This document shows positions 1 through 6,682 of a stretch of 9,046 bases of DNA, piece after piece; position 1 is the stretch's first letter; each line of letters begins with the position of its first letter. Source of the DNA: Sphingomonadales bacterium. GTDB taxonomy: Bacteria > Pseudomonadota > Alphaproteobacteria > Sphingomonadales > Sphingomonadaceae. The notes below the pieces were generated by a model that saw only the letters and a program-made list of their open reading frames with translations, had not been told where the DNA came from and ran no database searches. A program made the translations under genes and the position numbers. The DNA is taken from the NCBI GenBank assembly GCA_013298745.1, contig JAAFIT010000074.1, positions 1 through 9,046 on the forward strand, given 5' to 3'.

Positions 1-1
1 G

Positions 2-199
2 GGCTGGCAGGGCCGTGGCGACGTGCGCCCGGCGATGGGTGGGCTGCCACGCAGCGAAGCCCCCCGTCCGGTCGCCAATTATGGTGCACCACGGGTGGAG
101 CAGCCCCGCTATGAACCACCACAGCGAATGGAGCGGCCGGCTCCACCGCCGCGGGTTGACCGCACGCCCGAGGACAGCAGCAATGTCCGCCCGCAATAG
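2..199 (+). CDS. C-terminal fragment of a Pro/Arg-rich protein, 5' end outside window
   Basis: The reading frame beginning at base 2 is open from the window edge to a TAG at 197-199, giving 65 residues. It is rich in Pro, Arg and Glu, with stretches such as PQRMERPAPPPRVDRTPED, and ends in NVRPQ. Third codon positions are mostly G or C, as in the clear genes nearby, which is why this frame is preferred over an overlapping frame that reaches a stop at 221. The composition suggests a disordered or periplasmic tail. No domain is visible and I do not recognise the family. It runs in the same direction as the next gene, 115 bp upstream of it, so read-through transcription is possible but not shown. 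Confidence 0.5.
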   Translation, partial: GWQGRGDVRPAMGGLPRSEAPRPVANYGAPRVEQPRYEPPQRMERPAPPPRVDRTPEDSSNVRPQ

Positions 200-304
200 C
201 GGCAATGTCGCCACAGGTTGAAACCTTTGCCGCGGTGAGCGGTCGCATGTCACAATAAACTTGCGCCGCTTCGCTGCACTGCACAGTATCGCAACCGCAG
301 CAAC

Positions 305-309
305 GGGAG
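305..309 (+). promoter_or_regulatory. Ribosome binding site deciding the ATP-grasp start
   Basis: GGGAG lies 5 bases before the ATG at 315. It supports that start over an in-frame TTG at 261, which would add 18 residues and has no comparable Shine-Dalgarno sequence. Confidence 0.6.
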
Positions 310-314
310 CGACG

Positions 315-1772
315 ATGGCAGCAGCAACCGCCTTTGATGAAATGTATGGCCTCAGCGAGGTCTATGGCCGCACCAGCGGTGGCGATGTCAATGCCGCCTA
401 TCGGTCGATCCAGAGCTGGCTCGATCACAGCCCGCAGGAATTGATGGCGGCGCGGCGCAGCCAGGCGGAGCTGTTTTTTCGGCGCATCGGCATCACCTTT
501 GCCGTCTATGGCGATCCTGATGCTGCCGAGCGGTTGATCCCCTTTGATATCGTGCCGCGCATTCTGGCGCGCAGCGAGTGGACCCGGCTGGAACGCGGAC
601 TGAAGCAACGAGTGGCCGCACTCAATGCTTTTCTGGCCGATGTCTACGGCCCGCGTGACATTCTGCGCGCTGGCATCGTGCCCTCTGATCTGGTGCTGCA
701 GAATCCCGGCTATTGCCTGCAGATGGTCGGCAGAAAGCCACCCGGCGGGGTCTGGACGCATATCGCCGGCATCGATCTGGTCCGCACCGGCCCCGATGAA
801 TTCTATGTCCTTGAGGACAATGCCCGCACGCCCTCGGGTGTGTCCTACATGCTCGAAAACCGCGAGGTGATGCTCAAGCTGGTCCCCGAGCTGTTCGATC
901 AGGTCAAGGTGGCGCCGGTTGAAACCTATCCGGAAATGCTGCTCGAAACGCTCGCCTCGGTCAGTCCACGGTCGGGGCGCGGCAATGCCCCGGTGTGCGT
1001 GCTGCTGACGCCGGGACGCCACAACAGCGCCTTTTACGAGCACAGTTTTCTGGCGGACAAACTTGGCATCGAACTCGTCGAAGGCTCGGACCTGTTTGTC
1101 CGCGACGACATCGTCTACATGCGCACCACCGAAGGGCCGGAGCGTGTCGATGTCATCTATCGCCGGCTCGATGATGATTTCATCGATCCGCTGGCCTTCA
1201 ATCCGGCCTCGATGCTCGGCGTCCCGGGCCTGATGGCGGCCTATTCCCAGGGCAATGTCACGTTGGCCAATGCGGTTGGCACCGGCATTGCCGATGACAA
1301 GGCCATCTATTCCTACATGCCGGATATCGTCCGCTTCTACATGGGCGAAGAGCCGATCCTGCACAATGTGCCGACATGGCGATGCCGCGAACCCGAAGCG
1401 CTCGGCTATGTCCTCGATCATCTTGCCGAACTGGTCGTCAAGGAAGTCGATGGTTCGGGCGGCTATGGCATGCTCATAGGCCCGCACGCGCCCCAGGCAA
1501 CACTGGCCGCCTTTGCTGCCAAGCTGAAAGCGCATCCGGAAAAGTTCATCGCCCAGCCGACACTGGCGCTGTCGACCTGCCCGACCGCAACCGATGCCGG
1601 CATCGCCGCCCGCCATGTCGATCTGCGGCCGTTCGTGCTGACGGGGAAGAACGGCAGCCAGATCGTGCCCGGCGGCCTGACTCGCGTCGCGATGACGCCA
1701 GGCTCGCTGGTCGTGAATTCAAGCCAGGGCGGGGGCACCAAAGACACATGGATTATTGACGATGCGTCGTGA
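315..1772 (+). CDS. Circularly permuted type 2 ATP-grasp protein (DUF404/DUF407, COG2308)
   Basis: The 485-residue product has the normal length and motif order of the COG2308 family. Family hallmarks are YVLEDNARTPSGVSYMLENR (about 164-183), LLTPGRHNSAFYEHSFLA (230-247), VDVIYRRLDDDFIDP (278-292), GNVTLANAVGTGIADDK (313-329), a KEVDGSGGYGM loop (376-386), and a C-terminal HVDLRPFVL...GGLTRVAM...SSQGGGTKDTW block (434-479) expected to bind metal and nucleotide. ATP-grasp enzymes join a carboxylate to an amine through an acyl-phosphate; the substrate of this branch is not established. There is no signal peptide or membrane segment, so it is probably cytosolic. It heads a co-directional run with the alpha-E, transglutaminase and Anbu genes. 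No convincing -35/-10 pair is visible in the 115 bases upstream. The family call is secure; the ligase activity is inferred from fold and context. Confidence 0.95.
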   Translation: MAAATAFDEMYGLSEVYGRTSGGDVNAAYRSIQSWLDHSPQELMAARRSQAELFFRRIGITFAVYGDPDAAERLIPFDIVPRILARSEWTRLERGLKQRVAALNAFLADVYGPRDILRAGIVPSDLVLQNPGYCLQMVGRKPPGGVWTHIAGIDLVRTGPDEFYVLEDNARTPSGVSYMLENREVMLKLVPELFDQVKVAPVETYPEMLLETLASVSPRSGRGNAPVCVLLTPGRHNSAFYEHSFLADKLGIELVEGSDLFVRDDIVYMRTTEGPERVDVIYRRLDDDFIDPLAFNPASMLGVPGLMAAYSQGNVTLANAVGTGIADDKAIYSYMPDIVRFYMGEEPILHNVPTWRCREPEALGYVLDHLAELVVKEVDGSGGYGMLIGPHAPQATLAAFAAKLKAHPEKFIAQPTLALSTCPTATDAGIAARHVDLRPFVLTGKNGSQIVPGGLTRVAMTPGSLVVNSSQGGGTKDTWIIDDAS

Positions 1773-1819
1773 CATGTCGCGCTCAGGCGCCGCAGGACCG
1801 CTGTGCATGAAGGTGACGC

Positions 1820-2761
1820 ATGCTTTCTAGAACAGCCTCGAACCTTTACTGGATGGGCCGCTATCTCGAACGCGCTGATTTCACGGCGCGGTTGATCGAG
1901 GCAACCCAGCGCCTTGCTGCCCTGCCCTCCTCCTATGGCGGCGCCGGCAATGCCTGGGAATCGGCGCTGGCATCGACGTGGATGACCTTTTCCTACAAGG
2001 CTCGCGGTCTGCCGATCGACGAACACAGCATCACCGAGTTCCTGACGCTCGATCCGGAGAACCCTTCGTCGATCCGCTCCTGCCTTGAAGTGGCGCGCGC
2101 CAACGCCCGTTCGGTGCGCACCGCGCTGACCGAGGAAGCCTGGGAAGCGATCAACACGGCGTGGCTCGAAATTGCCCGCTATGGCACCAAACTCGCCAGC
2201 CGTGACACGCTTGGGCCGCTGCTCGACCTGGTCAAACATGCAATTTCCGCTTTTGAGGGCGCGGCACAGCGCACGATGTTGCGCGGCGATGCCTTCTGGT
2301 TCGTCAATCTGGGTTCGGCGATCGAGCGGGCCGACAATTCGGCGCGGCTGCTCGATGTCAAATATCACCTGCTGCTGCCGCGCGGCGAAAGTGTCGGCGG
2401 CAGCCTCGACTATTTCCAATGGACGACGATCCTGCGCACCGTGTCGGCGATGACGGCCTATCGCTGGGTCTATCGCGACTCCGTCAAGCCTTGGCTGGTG
2501 GCGGACCTGCTCATCCTCAACCACCAGATGCCGCGCAGCCTGGCCGCCTGTTATGATGAGATTTTGCGCCATCTCGATCTGCTTGCTGCCCATTCCGGCA
2601 AGCGTGGCCCGGCGCATCGCCTTGCCGCGGCCGGCCATGCCAAGCTGATGGGCGGCGACATCGACGCCATTTTTGCCGCCGGTCTGCACGAGTTTCTGAC
2701 GCAGTTCATCAACGACAACAACAAGCTCGGCGATGCGATCGCCGAACAATATCTGTTCTAG
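1820..2761 (+). CDS. Alpha-E domain protein (DUF403, COG2307)
   Basis: This 313-residue protein opens with MLSRTASNLYWMGRYLERAD, the diagnostic start of the alpha-E family, a mostly helical domain. A related motif recurs in the second half: NLYWMGRYLERADFTARLIE (about 8-27) resembles FVNLGSAIERADNSARLLD (161-179), so the protein appears to be an internal duplication whose ERAD-x2-ARL cores may form one site. Length is standard. AAGGTGA at 1810-1816 is the ribosome binding site. It starts 47 bp after the ATP-grasp stop, consistent with one operon. Family members almost always accompany the COG2308 ATP-grasp protein, sometimes fused to it, so a partner or second-enzyme role in the same modification is likely. 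No biochemical function can be assigned from sequence. Confidence 0.93.
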   Translation: MLSRTASNLYWMGRYLERADFTARLIEATQRLAALPSSYGGAGNAWESALASTWMTFSYKARGLPIDEHSITEFLTLDPENPSSIRSCLEVARANARSVRTALTEEAWEAINTAWLEIARYGTKLASRDTLGPLLDLVKHAISAFEGAAQRTMLRGDAFWFVNLGSAIERADNSARLLDVKYHLLLPRGESVGGSLDYFQWTTILRTVSAMTAYRWVYRDSVKPWLVADLLILNHQMPRSLAACYDEILRHLDLLAAHSGKRGPAHRLAAAGHAKLMGGDIDAIFAAGLHEFLTQFINDNNKLGDAIAEQYLF

Positions 2762-2769
2762 GATCGATA

Positions 2770-2808
2770 ATGATCACCAGCGGCGACATGCGTGAGCGGA
2801 CCGCCTGA
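2770..2808 (+). other. Possible 12-codon leader ORF coupled to the transglutaminase start
   Basis: ATG at 2770 opens MITSGDMRERTA and stops at TGA 2806-2808, which overlaps the ATG of the next gene (2808) in a TGATG arrangement. AGGA at 2760-2763, overlapping the alpha-E stop codon, lies 6 bases before this ATG. The transglutaminase itself has only a weak GCGGA upstream. Coupling of translation is an inference; the mini-ORF is short enough to be chance. Confidence 0.3.
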
Positions 2809-3650
2809 TGCGGATCCGTGTCGATTATTTCACATCCTATGATTACTCGTCGCTGGCGAGCGATGTCGTGCAATTGCTGCATGTCGAACCATCGGGCCAC
2901 GACAGTCAGTTCATCCTCAACTGGCGGCTCGATACCGATGTCGACGGCCATTTGCGGCGGTCGCACGACAGTTTCGGCAATGTCATTCACATGTTCTATG
3001 CCGATCAGCCGATCCGCAAACTGTCGCTGCATGTCACCGGCGAGGTCGACACTCATGATTCAGCGGGCGTGGTTGCGGGCGCCGCCGAGCCTTTGCCACC
3101 CGAGGTCTTCCTGCGAACGACGCCGCTCAGCACAGCCGATGCCGCGATTCTGGCGCTGGCCCGCGGCTGCCGCGCCGATAATCCGCTCGACAGCTGCCAC
3201 AATCTCACACTCGCGCTTTACACCAACATGGTGTTCGATGCCGATGTGACGCACAGCCATACCGATGCCATCCACGCCTTTGGCCTCGGCGCCGGTGTCT
3301 GCCAGGATTACAGCCATATCTTTCTGGCGGCGGCGCGCTCGCTCGGCATTCCCGCCCGCTATGTCTCGGGCCATCTGCTGCGCGCCGATGGTCTTGTTGT
3401 GCAGCCCGCCGGCCATGCCTGGGTCGAAGCCTTGATCGATGGCCTTGGCTGGGTGGGCTTTGATCCGACCAATGGGATCTCGACCAATGATGCGTATCTG
3501 CGGGTCGCCGTCGGGCTGGATTATCGCGACGCAGCGCCGGTGCGCGGCGCCCGGCGCGGTGGCGGCGCGGAAACACTGCTGGTCAGCGTGACGACCCAAC
3601 ACAGCGTCGGCATCGGCACTGCGCAATCCCAGCGCCAAGCACAGAATTGA
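2808..3650 (+). CDS. Transglutaminase-like cysteine protease family protein (COG1305)
   Basis: The 280-residue product has the two-part layout of bacterial transglutaminase-like proteins. The N-terminal beta-rich region (about 1-85) begins MRIRVDYFTSYDYS, and the papain-like core follows. The catalytic triad is visible: Cys165 in GAGVCQDYSH, His203 in GHAWVEA and Asp219 in GFDPTN. The stretch AAARSLGIPARYVSGHL after the Cys is a family signature. Such enzymes hydrolyse or transfer at amide bonds; this subgroup is usually thought to be a protease or amidase acting on a peptide or isopeptide. There is no obvious signal peptide, so it is probably cytosolic like its partners. It follows the alpha-E gene by 46 bp and precedes Anbu by 75 bp. 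The Ala/Gln-rich last 20 residues look disordered. Confidence 0.93.
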   Translation: MRIRVDYFTSYDYSSLASDVVQLLHVEPSGHDSQFILNWRLDTDVDGHLRRSHDSFGNVIHMFYADQPIRKLSLHVTGEVDTHDSAGVVAGAAEPLPPEVFLRTTPLSTADAAILALARGCRADNPLDSCHNLTLALYTNMVFDADVTHSHTDAIHAFGLGAGVCQDYSHIFLAAARSLGIPARYVSGHLLRADGLVVQPAGHAWVEALIDGLGWVGFDPTNGISTNDAYLRVAVGLDYRDAAPVRGARRGGGAETLLVSVTTQHSVGIGTAQSQRQAQN

Positions 3651-3710
3651 ACCTTGATGGTGACCGATGGCAAACCCAACCAGCACAATGACCAGCACAG
3701 GCAGTTTAGC

Positions 3711-3716
3711 GGGGAG
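3711..3716 (+). promoter_or_regulatory. Ribosome binding site deciding the Anbu start
   Basis: GGGGAG lies 9 bases before the ATG at 3726. This start leaves Thr as residue 2, the expected N-terminal nucleophile. In-frame starts at 3654 (TTG) and 3657 (ATG) would bury that Thr behind a Gln/Asn/His-rich extension and should not be used. Confidence 0.7.
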
Positions 3717-3725
3717 CGTCTGGCG

Positions 3726-4487
3726 ATGACCTATTGCATCGGAATCCTGGTCCGCGAAGGCCTGGTAATGATGGCCGACACGCGCACCAACGCCGGCGTC
3801 GACAATATCTCCACCTATCGCAAGCTGCGCGTGTTGGAGAGCAATCCCGACCGCATCGTCGTCGCCTGCTCGGCCGGCAGCCTGTCGGTCACGCAAAGCG
3901 CTCTTAGCCGCGTCGATCTGGGCGTCGTCATGCCCGACAGTGGCGAAAAGGAGTTTCTCGCCACCGCACCAACGGTGTTCCGCTGCGCACAGATCGTCGG
4001 CCAGGCGCTGTCCGAATCCAAGGCGTCGATCGATGCCGTCGTCAACGACGACAAGGTGCAGACCGATGCCACGCTATTACTCGCCGGCTCGATCGATGGT
4101 CGCAAGCCGCGCCTGTTCCTGATCTATGGCGCCGGCAATTTCATCGAATGCCAGGCCGATACGCCCTATTTGCAGATTGGCGAGCTGAAATATGGCAAGC
4201 CGGTGCTCGATCGCATGATCAATTTCGAAACGCCGATGGCCGAAGCGATCAAGGTCGGGCTGATTTCGTTTTCAGCGACGATGCGTTCGAACCTTGCCGT
4301 TGGCCTGCCGATCGACGTGGTGACGGTGCGCAGCGGCGTTTCACGCCCCGAACTCATTCACCGGATCGAAACCGACGACAAATATTATCACGAGATCAAC
4401 GATCGCTGGTCAAACGCCCTGCGCGCAGCCGCCGCGGCGATCCCCCTGCCCCCATATGCCAGCGAGCCCGACAAGGCGCACGACTGA
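3726..4487 (+). CDS. anbu: Anbu-type proteasome-related peptidase (ancestral beta subunit, COG3484)
   Basis: The 253-residue product starts MTYCIGILV and carries the N-terminal nucleophile (Ntn) hydrolase layout of proteasome beta subunits. After Met removal Thr1 would be the nucleophile, with Asp17 (MMADTRTN) and Lys32 (TYRKLRV) at the places where beta subunits have Asp17 and Lys33. The Anbu-specific GELKYGKPVLDR (152-163) separates it from HslV and from 20S beta subunits. Known Anbu proteins self-assemble into open ring or helical oligomers; their substrate is still unclear. It is the last gene of the run with ATP-grasp, alpha-E and transglutaminase, a pairing known from many proteobacteria, and presumably degrades or trims something made or tagged by them. 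There is no signal peptide. Its stop is 17 bp from the stop of the convergent MFS gene. Confidence 0.93.
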   Translation: MTYCIGILVREGLVMMADTRTNAGVDNISTYRKLRVLESNPDRIVVACSAGSLSVTQSALSRVDLGVVMPDSGEKEFLATAPTVFRCAQIVGQALSESKASIDAVVNDDKVQTDATLLLAGSIDGRKPRLFLIYGAGNFIECQADTPYLQIGELKYGKPVLDRMINFETPMAEAIKVGLISFSATMRSNLAVGLPIDVVTVRSGVSRPELIHRIETDDKYYHEINDRWSNALRAAAAAIPLPPYASEPDKAHD

Positions 4488-4504
4488 CACAGCAGAAGTC
4501 GCGC
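4476..4504. terminator. Weak hairpin between convergent Anbu and MFS genes
   Basis: CGACT (4481-4485) can pair with AGTCG (4497-4501), and after a CA bulge GCG (4476-4478) can pair with CGC (4502-4504). The structure overlaps the Anbu stop codon and fills the 17-bp gap between two convergent stops. There is no T-run on either strand, so it is at most a weak bidirectional terminator or mRNA 3' end structure. Confidence 0.2.
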
Positions 4505-5731
4505 TTATTCGGCTGGAAGCCCCGCTGGCGCCGCGACAGCGTCACGCCGCAACCACAGCAACCACGCGAGGCCGGTCCCGATGATGGCGACGAACGTCAT
4601 CGACAGATAGCCCAGCGCGCCCCGCCCGGTGGCGTTGAGATACTCGTACAATTCACCGGAAATCAGCGTCGTGATCGCCTGTGCCGGCGCTGACGCCAGC
4701 GCCATATAAATCATCTGCGCTGTCGGCGTGCGTTCATCACCATGCAGCGCCTGGGTCATGCGGACGCCGCCGAGGAACGTGGCGGCAAAGGTGCCGGCAT
4801 GCAGCAGCTGCAACGGAAACAGCATCCACACCGGCGGCAGCATCGACAGCGCGGTCCAGCGCACGATCGCCGAAAGCCCGCCGAACAGGATCAGTGTTTC
4901 GGGCGTGAACTTTTCGGTCCAGCGCGCCAGGAAAATCAGGAAGCCGACCTCGGCGATCACCCCCACCGACCAGAGATTACCGGCGAGCGTGGAGGACAAT
5001 TGCTGGTCGTTGGTCCAGATCAAGGTGCCCGCGACGTAGAAATAGCTGTGCGTCGCCTGGATCAAGCCGGCGGCAAAGATCATCAGCGCGAACTTGCGAT
5101 CCTTCAACATGCCGATGCCCGAGGCAAAGCGCGACGCAAAGGGCGCCTCGCGGTCACCACCCACCGGCTCGGGCTTCATCCACGCTGCCGCAACGATCAA
5201 CAACGCCGAAATACCGAACAGCCAGGCCCAGATCGCCCATGGTCCATAACCATCGATCAGGCTTCCAACGACGCTCGAACCCACAACGAAGGCGGCCGAC
5301 GCGAGCCCGCGCGCCAGCCCGTATCGCGGCCAGCCATACTTTGTCAGCCGCAGCAATGCCGCTTCAACAACTGGCACCAGCCCCCAGAAGGCCACGTCCA
5401 TGATCAGGATGATGGCGAACACCAGGGCAAAATTTTCGACAAACCACAGCGAGGCAAAGCCTGCTGTCAGTATGATCGAGAAAAGGAACATAGGCGCGCG
5501 TCTGTCGCTGCGGCCATCCGCCCAGGCGGCGGTCAACGGACCTGCGATGATCCGCGAGAAACCGCCAATCGCCAGAACAAGGCCGATTTGCGAGCCGGTA
5601 AAGCCATGCGCCTTTTCCAGCCACACCGGCAGAAACGGGATCAGCGCTCCAAAGCCAGCAAAGAACAAGCACGCCAGCACCGTGGCGCGCACGCCCGGCC
5701 GGGCTAAATTAGACGTCATTGATTCGACCAT
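4505..5731 (-). CDS. MFS transporter, MFS_1_like / HcaT-type
   Basis: The 408-residue product is a polytopic membrane protein with about 12 hydrophobic segments. It has FFAGFGALIPFLPVWLEKAHGFTGSQIGLVLA in place of the usual first-helix/loop motif (written here only by its ends: FFAGFG at 23-28, GSQIG at 46-50). A loop of the ADGRSDRR type (71-78) follows TM2, and YGLARGLASAAFVVGS (137-152) matches the YG-R-GS signature of the MFS_1_like group, which includes the phenylpropionate permease HcaT and nucleoside/sugar symporters. The substrate cannot be read from sequence. The start is uncertain: ATG 5731, ATG 5719 and GTG 5758 are in frame, and none has a good Shine-Dalgarno site. It is divergent from the SDR gene, with which it may share an operator, and convergent with Anbu. 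Confidence 0.88.
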   Translation of the reverse strand: MVESMTSNLARPGVRATVLACLFFAGFGALIPFLPVWLEKAHGFTGSQIGLVLAIGGFSRIIAGPLTAAWADGRSDRRAPMFLFSIILTAGFASLWFVENFALVFAIILIMDVAFWGLVPVVEAALLRLTKYGWPRYGLARGLASAAFVVGSSVVGSLIDGYGPWAIWAWLFGISALLIVAAAWMKPEPVGGDREAPFASRFASGIGMLKDRKFALMIFAAGLIQATHSYFYVAGTLIWTNDQQLSSTLAGNLWSVGVIAEVGFLIFLARWTEKFTPETLILFGGLSAIVRWTALSMLPPVWMLFPLQLLHAGTFAATFLGGVRMTQALHGDERTPTAQMIYMALASAPAQAITTLISGELYEYLNATGRGALGYLSMTFVAIIGTGLAWLLWLRRDAVAAPAGLPAE

Positions 5732-5759
5732 GGCGCACCATGACGCCGTGCAACGCACT

Positions 5760-5780
5760 TGTCATCATCGGTGGATGACA
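5760..5780. promoter_or_regulatory. 21-bp dyad, candidate operator between divergent MFS and SDR genes
   Basis: TGTCATC (5760-5766) and GATGACA (5774-5780) form a perfect 7-bp inverted repeat with a 7-bp spacer, the size expected of a dimeric regulator's binding site. It lies in the short divergent intergenic region. Its right arm contains ATGACA (5775-5780), a possible -35 box placed 17 bp before CATAGA (5798-5803), a weak -10 for the SDR gene. A bound repressor would block that promoter. No regulator gene is present in the window. Confidence 0.4.
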
Positions 5781-5815
5781 GGCGGCAAAGCGCACGCCAT
5801 AGAAGGCAAAACAAC

Positions 5816-5821
5816 GGGGAG
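5816..5821 (+). promoter_or_regulatory. Ribosome binding site deciding the SDR start
   Basis: GGGGAG directly abuts an ATG at 5822 and lies 6 bases before a second in-frame ATG at 5828. The spacing makes 5828 the likely start; 5822 would add only Met-Ile. Confidence 0.65.
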
Positions 5822-5827
5822 ATGATC

Positions 5828-6604
5828 ATGACACTGCCAGCACTTTTCGATCTCAGCGGCCAGACGGCGCTTATCACCGGTTCTTCCAAGGGCATCGGCA
5901 AGGCGATTGCGCATCGCATGGCCGAACATGGCGCCAATGTCATCATTTCCAGCCGCAAGGCCGATGTCTGCGATGCGGCCGTTGCCGAGATCAATGCCGC
6001 CGTCGGCCGTGATGCCGCCTTCGCCATTCCCGCCAACATCGCCGATAAGGCGAGCCTGCAGGCACTCGTCGACAAGACCATCGAAAAATATGGCCAGATC
6101 GATCATCTCGTCTGCAACGCCGCGTCAAACCCCTATTTCGGACCACAAGAGGGCATCAGCGATGATCAGTTCGGCAAGATCCTGCAGAACAACATCATTT
6201 CGAACCATTGGCTGATCACCATGGTCGCCCCGGCGATGCGGGCGCGCAAACAGGGCAACATCACCATCATCTCGTCGGTCGGCGGCCTGAAGGCCTCGAC
6301 TGTCATCGGCGCCTATTGCATCTCCAAGGCCGCAGACATGCAGCTGGCGCGCAACCTCGCCGCCGAATTCGGGCCGGACAATGTCCGCGTCAACTGCATC
6401 GCCCCCGGCCTCATCAAGACCGATTTCGCCAAGGCATTGTGGGATAATCCCGATATCCTGAAGGTTTCCACCAGCAACGCCCCGCTGCGCCGCATCGGCA
6501 TTCCCGATGAAATCGCCGGCATGGCGGTCCTGTTGGCAGGCAAGGCCGGCGGGTTCGCCACCGGGCAATGCTTCGTCATCGACGGCGGCGCAACGATCGC
6601 CTGA
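5828..6604 (+). CDS. Classical short-chain dehydrogenase/reductase (SDR family)
   Basis: The 258-residue product shows every classical SDR element in order: the TGSSKGIG cofactor loop (17-24), CNAAS (96-100), catalytic Ser150, Tyr163 and Lys167 (YCISK), the IAPGLIKT loop (191-198) and the terminal FVIDGG (249-254). The basic SSRK after the second beta strand (41-44) suggests NADP(H) preference; this is inference. It would reduce or oxidise a hydroxyl/carbonyl substrate in the cytosol; the substrate is unknown. It is divergent from the MFS permease, with a possible common operator, suggesting uptake and conversion of one compound. The last 35 bases of the gene, with the stop codon, are the first unit of a 59-bp tandem array, and the stop lies inside a hairpin. 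It ends GGATIA, whereas the diverged last array copy would end GGTTIP. Confidence 0.93.
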   Translation: MTLPALFDLSGQTALITGSSKGIGKAIAHRMAEHGANVIISSRKADVCDAAVAEINAAVGRDAAFAIPANIADKASLQALVDKTIEKYGQIDHLVCNAASNPYFGPQEGISDDQFGKILQNNIISNHWLITMVAPAMRARKQGNITIISSVGGLKASTVIGAYCISKAADMQLARNLAAEFGPDNVRVNCIAPGLIKTDFAKALWDNPDILKVSTSNAPLRRIGIPDEIAGMAVLLAGKAGGFATGQCFVIDGGATIA

Positions 6605-6623
6605 CGCATGCAGCGCCGCCGTC
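6581..6623. terminator. Hairpin 1 of the array, spanning the SDR stop codon
   Basis: GACGGCGGCGC (6581-6591) and GCGCCGCCGTC (6613-6623) are a perfect 11-bp, almost all G/C inverted repeat with a 21-nt loop that holds the SDR TGA. The left arm is also the coding sequence for the conserved Asp-Gly-Gly. No T-run follows, so a canonical intrinsic terminator is not shown; 3' end protection, Rho-linked pausing or a bidirectional block are alternatives. Confidence 0.5.
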
Positions 6624-6639
6624 GGAGGGCTTCGTCATC

Positions 6640-6682
6640 GACGGCGGCGCAACGATCGCCTGACGCATGCAGCGCCGCCGTC
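6640..6682. terminator. Hairpin 2 of the array
   Basis: This is the same 11-bp inverted repeat as hairpin 1, with arms 6640-6650 and 6672-6682. The right arm of hairpin 1 (6613-6623) can instead pair with the left arm here (6640-6650) over a 16-nt loop, so alternative folds compete. Copy 3 has a left arm only, altered to GACGGCGGCAC at 6699-6709. Confidence 0.45.

Noticed and set aside
218..289. Possible promoter boxes upstream of the ATP-grasp gene (TTGAAA at 218; TTGCGC at 261 with CAGTAT at 284)
   Set aside because: TTGAAA has no -10 at suitable distance, and the second pair matches a vegetative -10 at only half of its positions, so no promoter call is made.
1771..1778. 8-bp palindrome GACATGTC overlapping the ATP-grasp stop
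   Set aside because: An 8-bp palindrome is expected by chance in a window this size, and the flanks do not extend the symmetry cleanly.
1463..2749. 428-residue open frame on the minus strand opposite the ATP-grasp and alpha-E genes
   Set aside because: It lies antisense to two genes with unmistakable family motifs, crosses their boundary, and its translation is low-complexity Arg/Gly/Ala with no domain. Long antisense frames are expected in GC-rich DNA.
3060..3896. 278-residue open frame on the minus strand opposite the transglutaminase and Anbu genes
   Set aside because: It is antisense to catalytic-residue-bearing genes on the plus strand, has skewed His/Arg/Gly composition and shows no recognisable motif.
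4742..5707. 321-residue open frame on the plus strand within the MFS region
   Set aside because: Its translation is Arg/Gln/Gly-rich and hydrophilic, while the opposite strand encodes a clear 12-helix transporter with MFS_1_like motifs.
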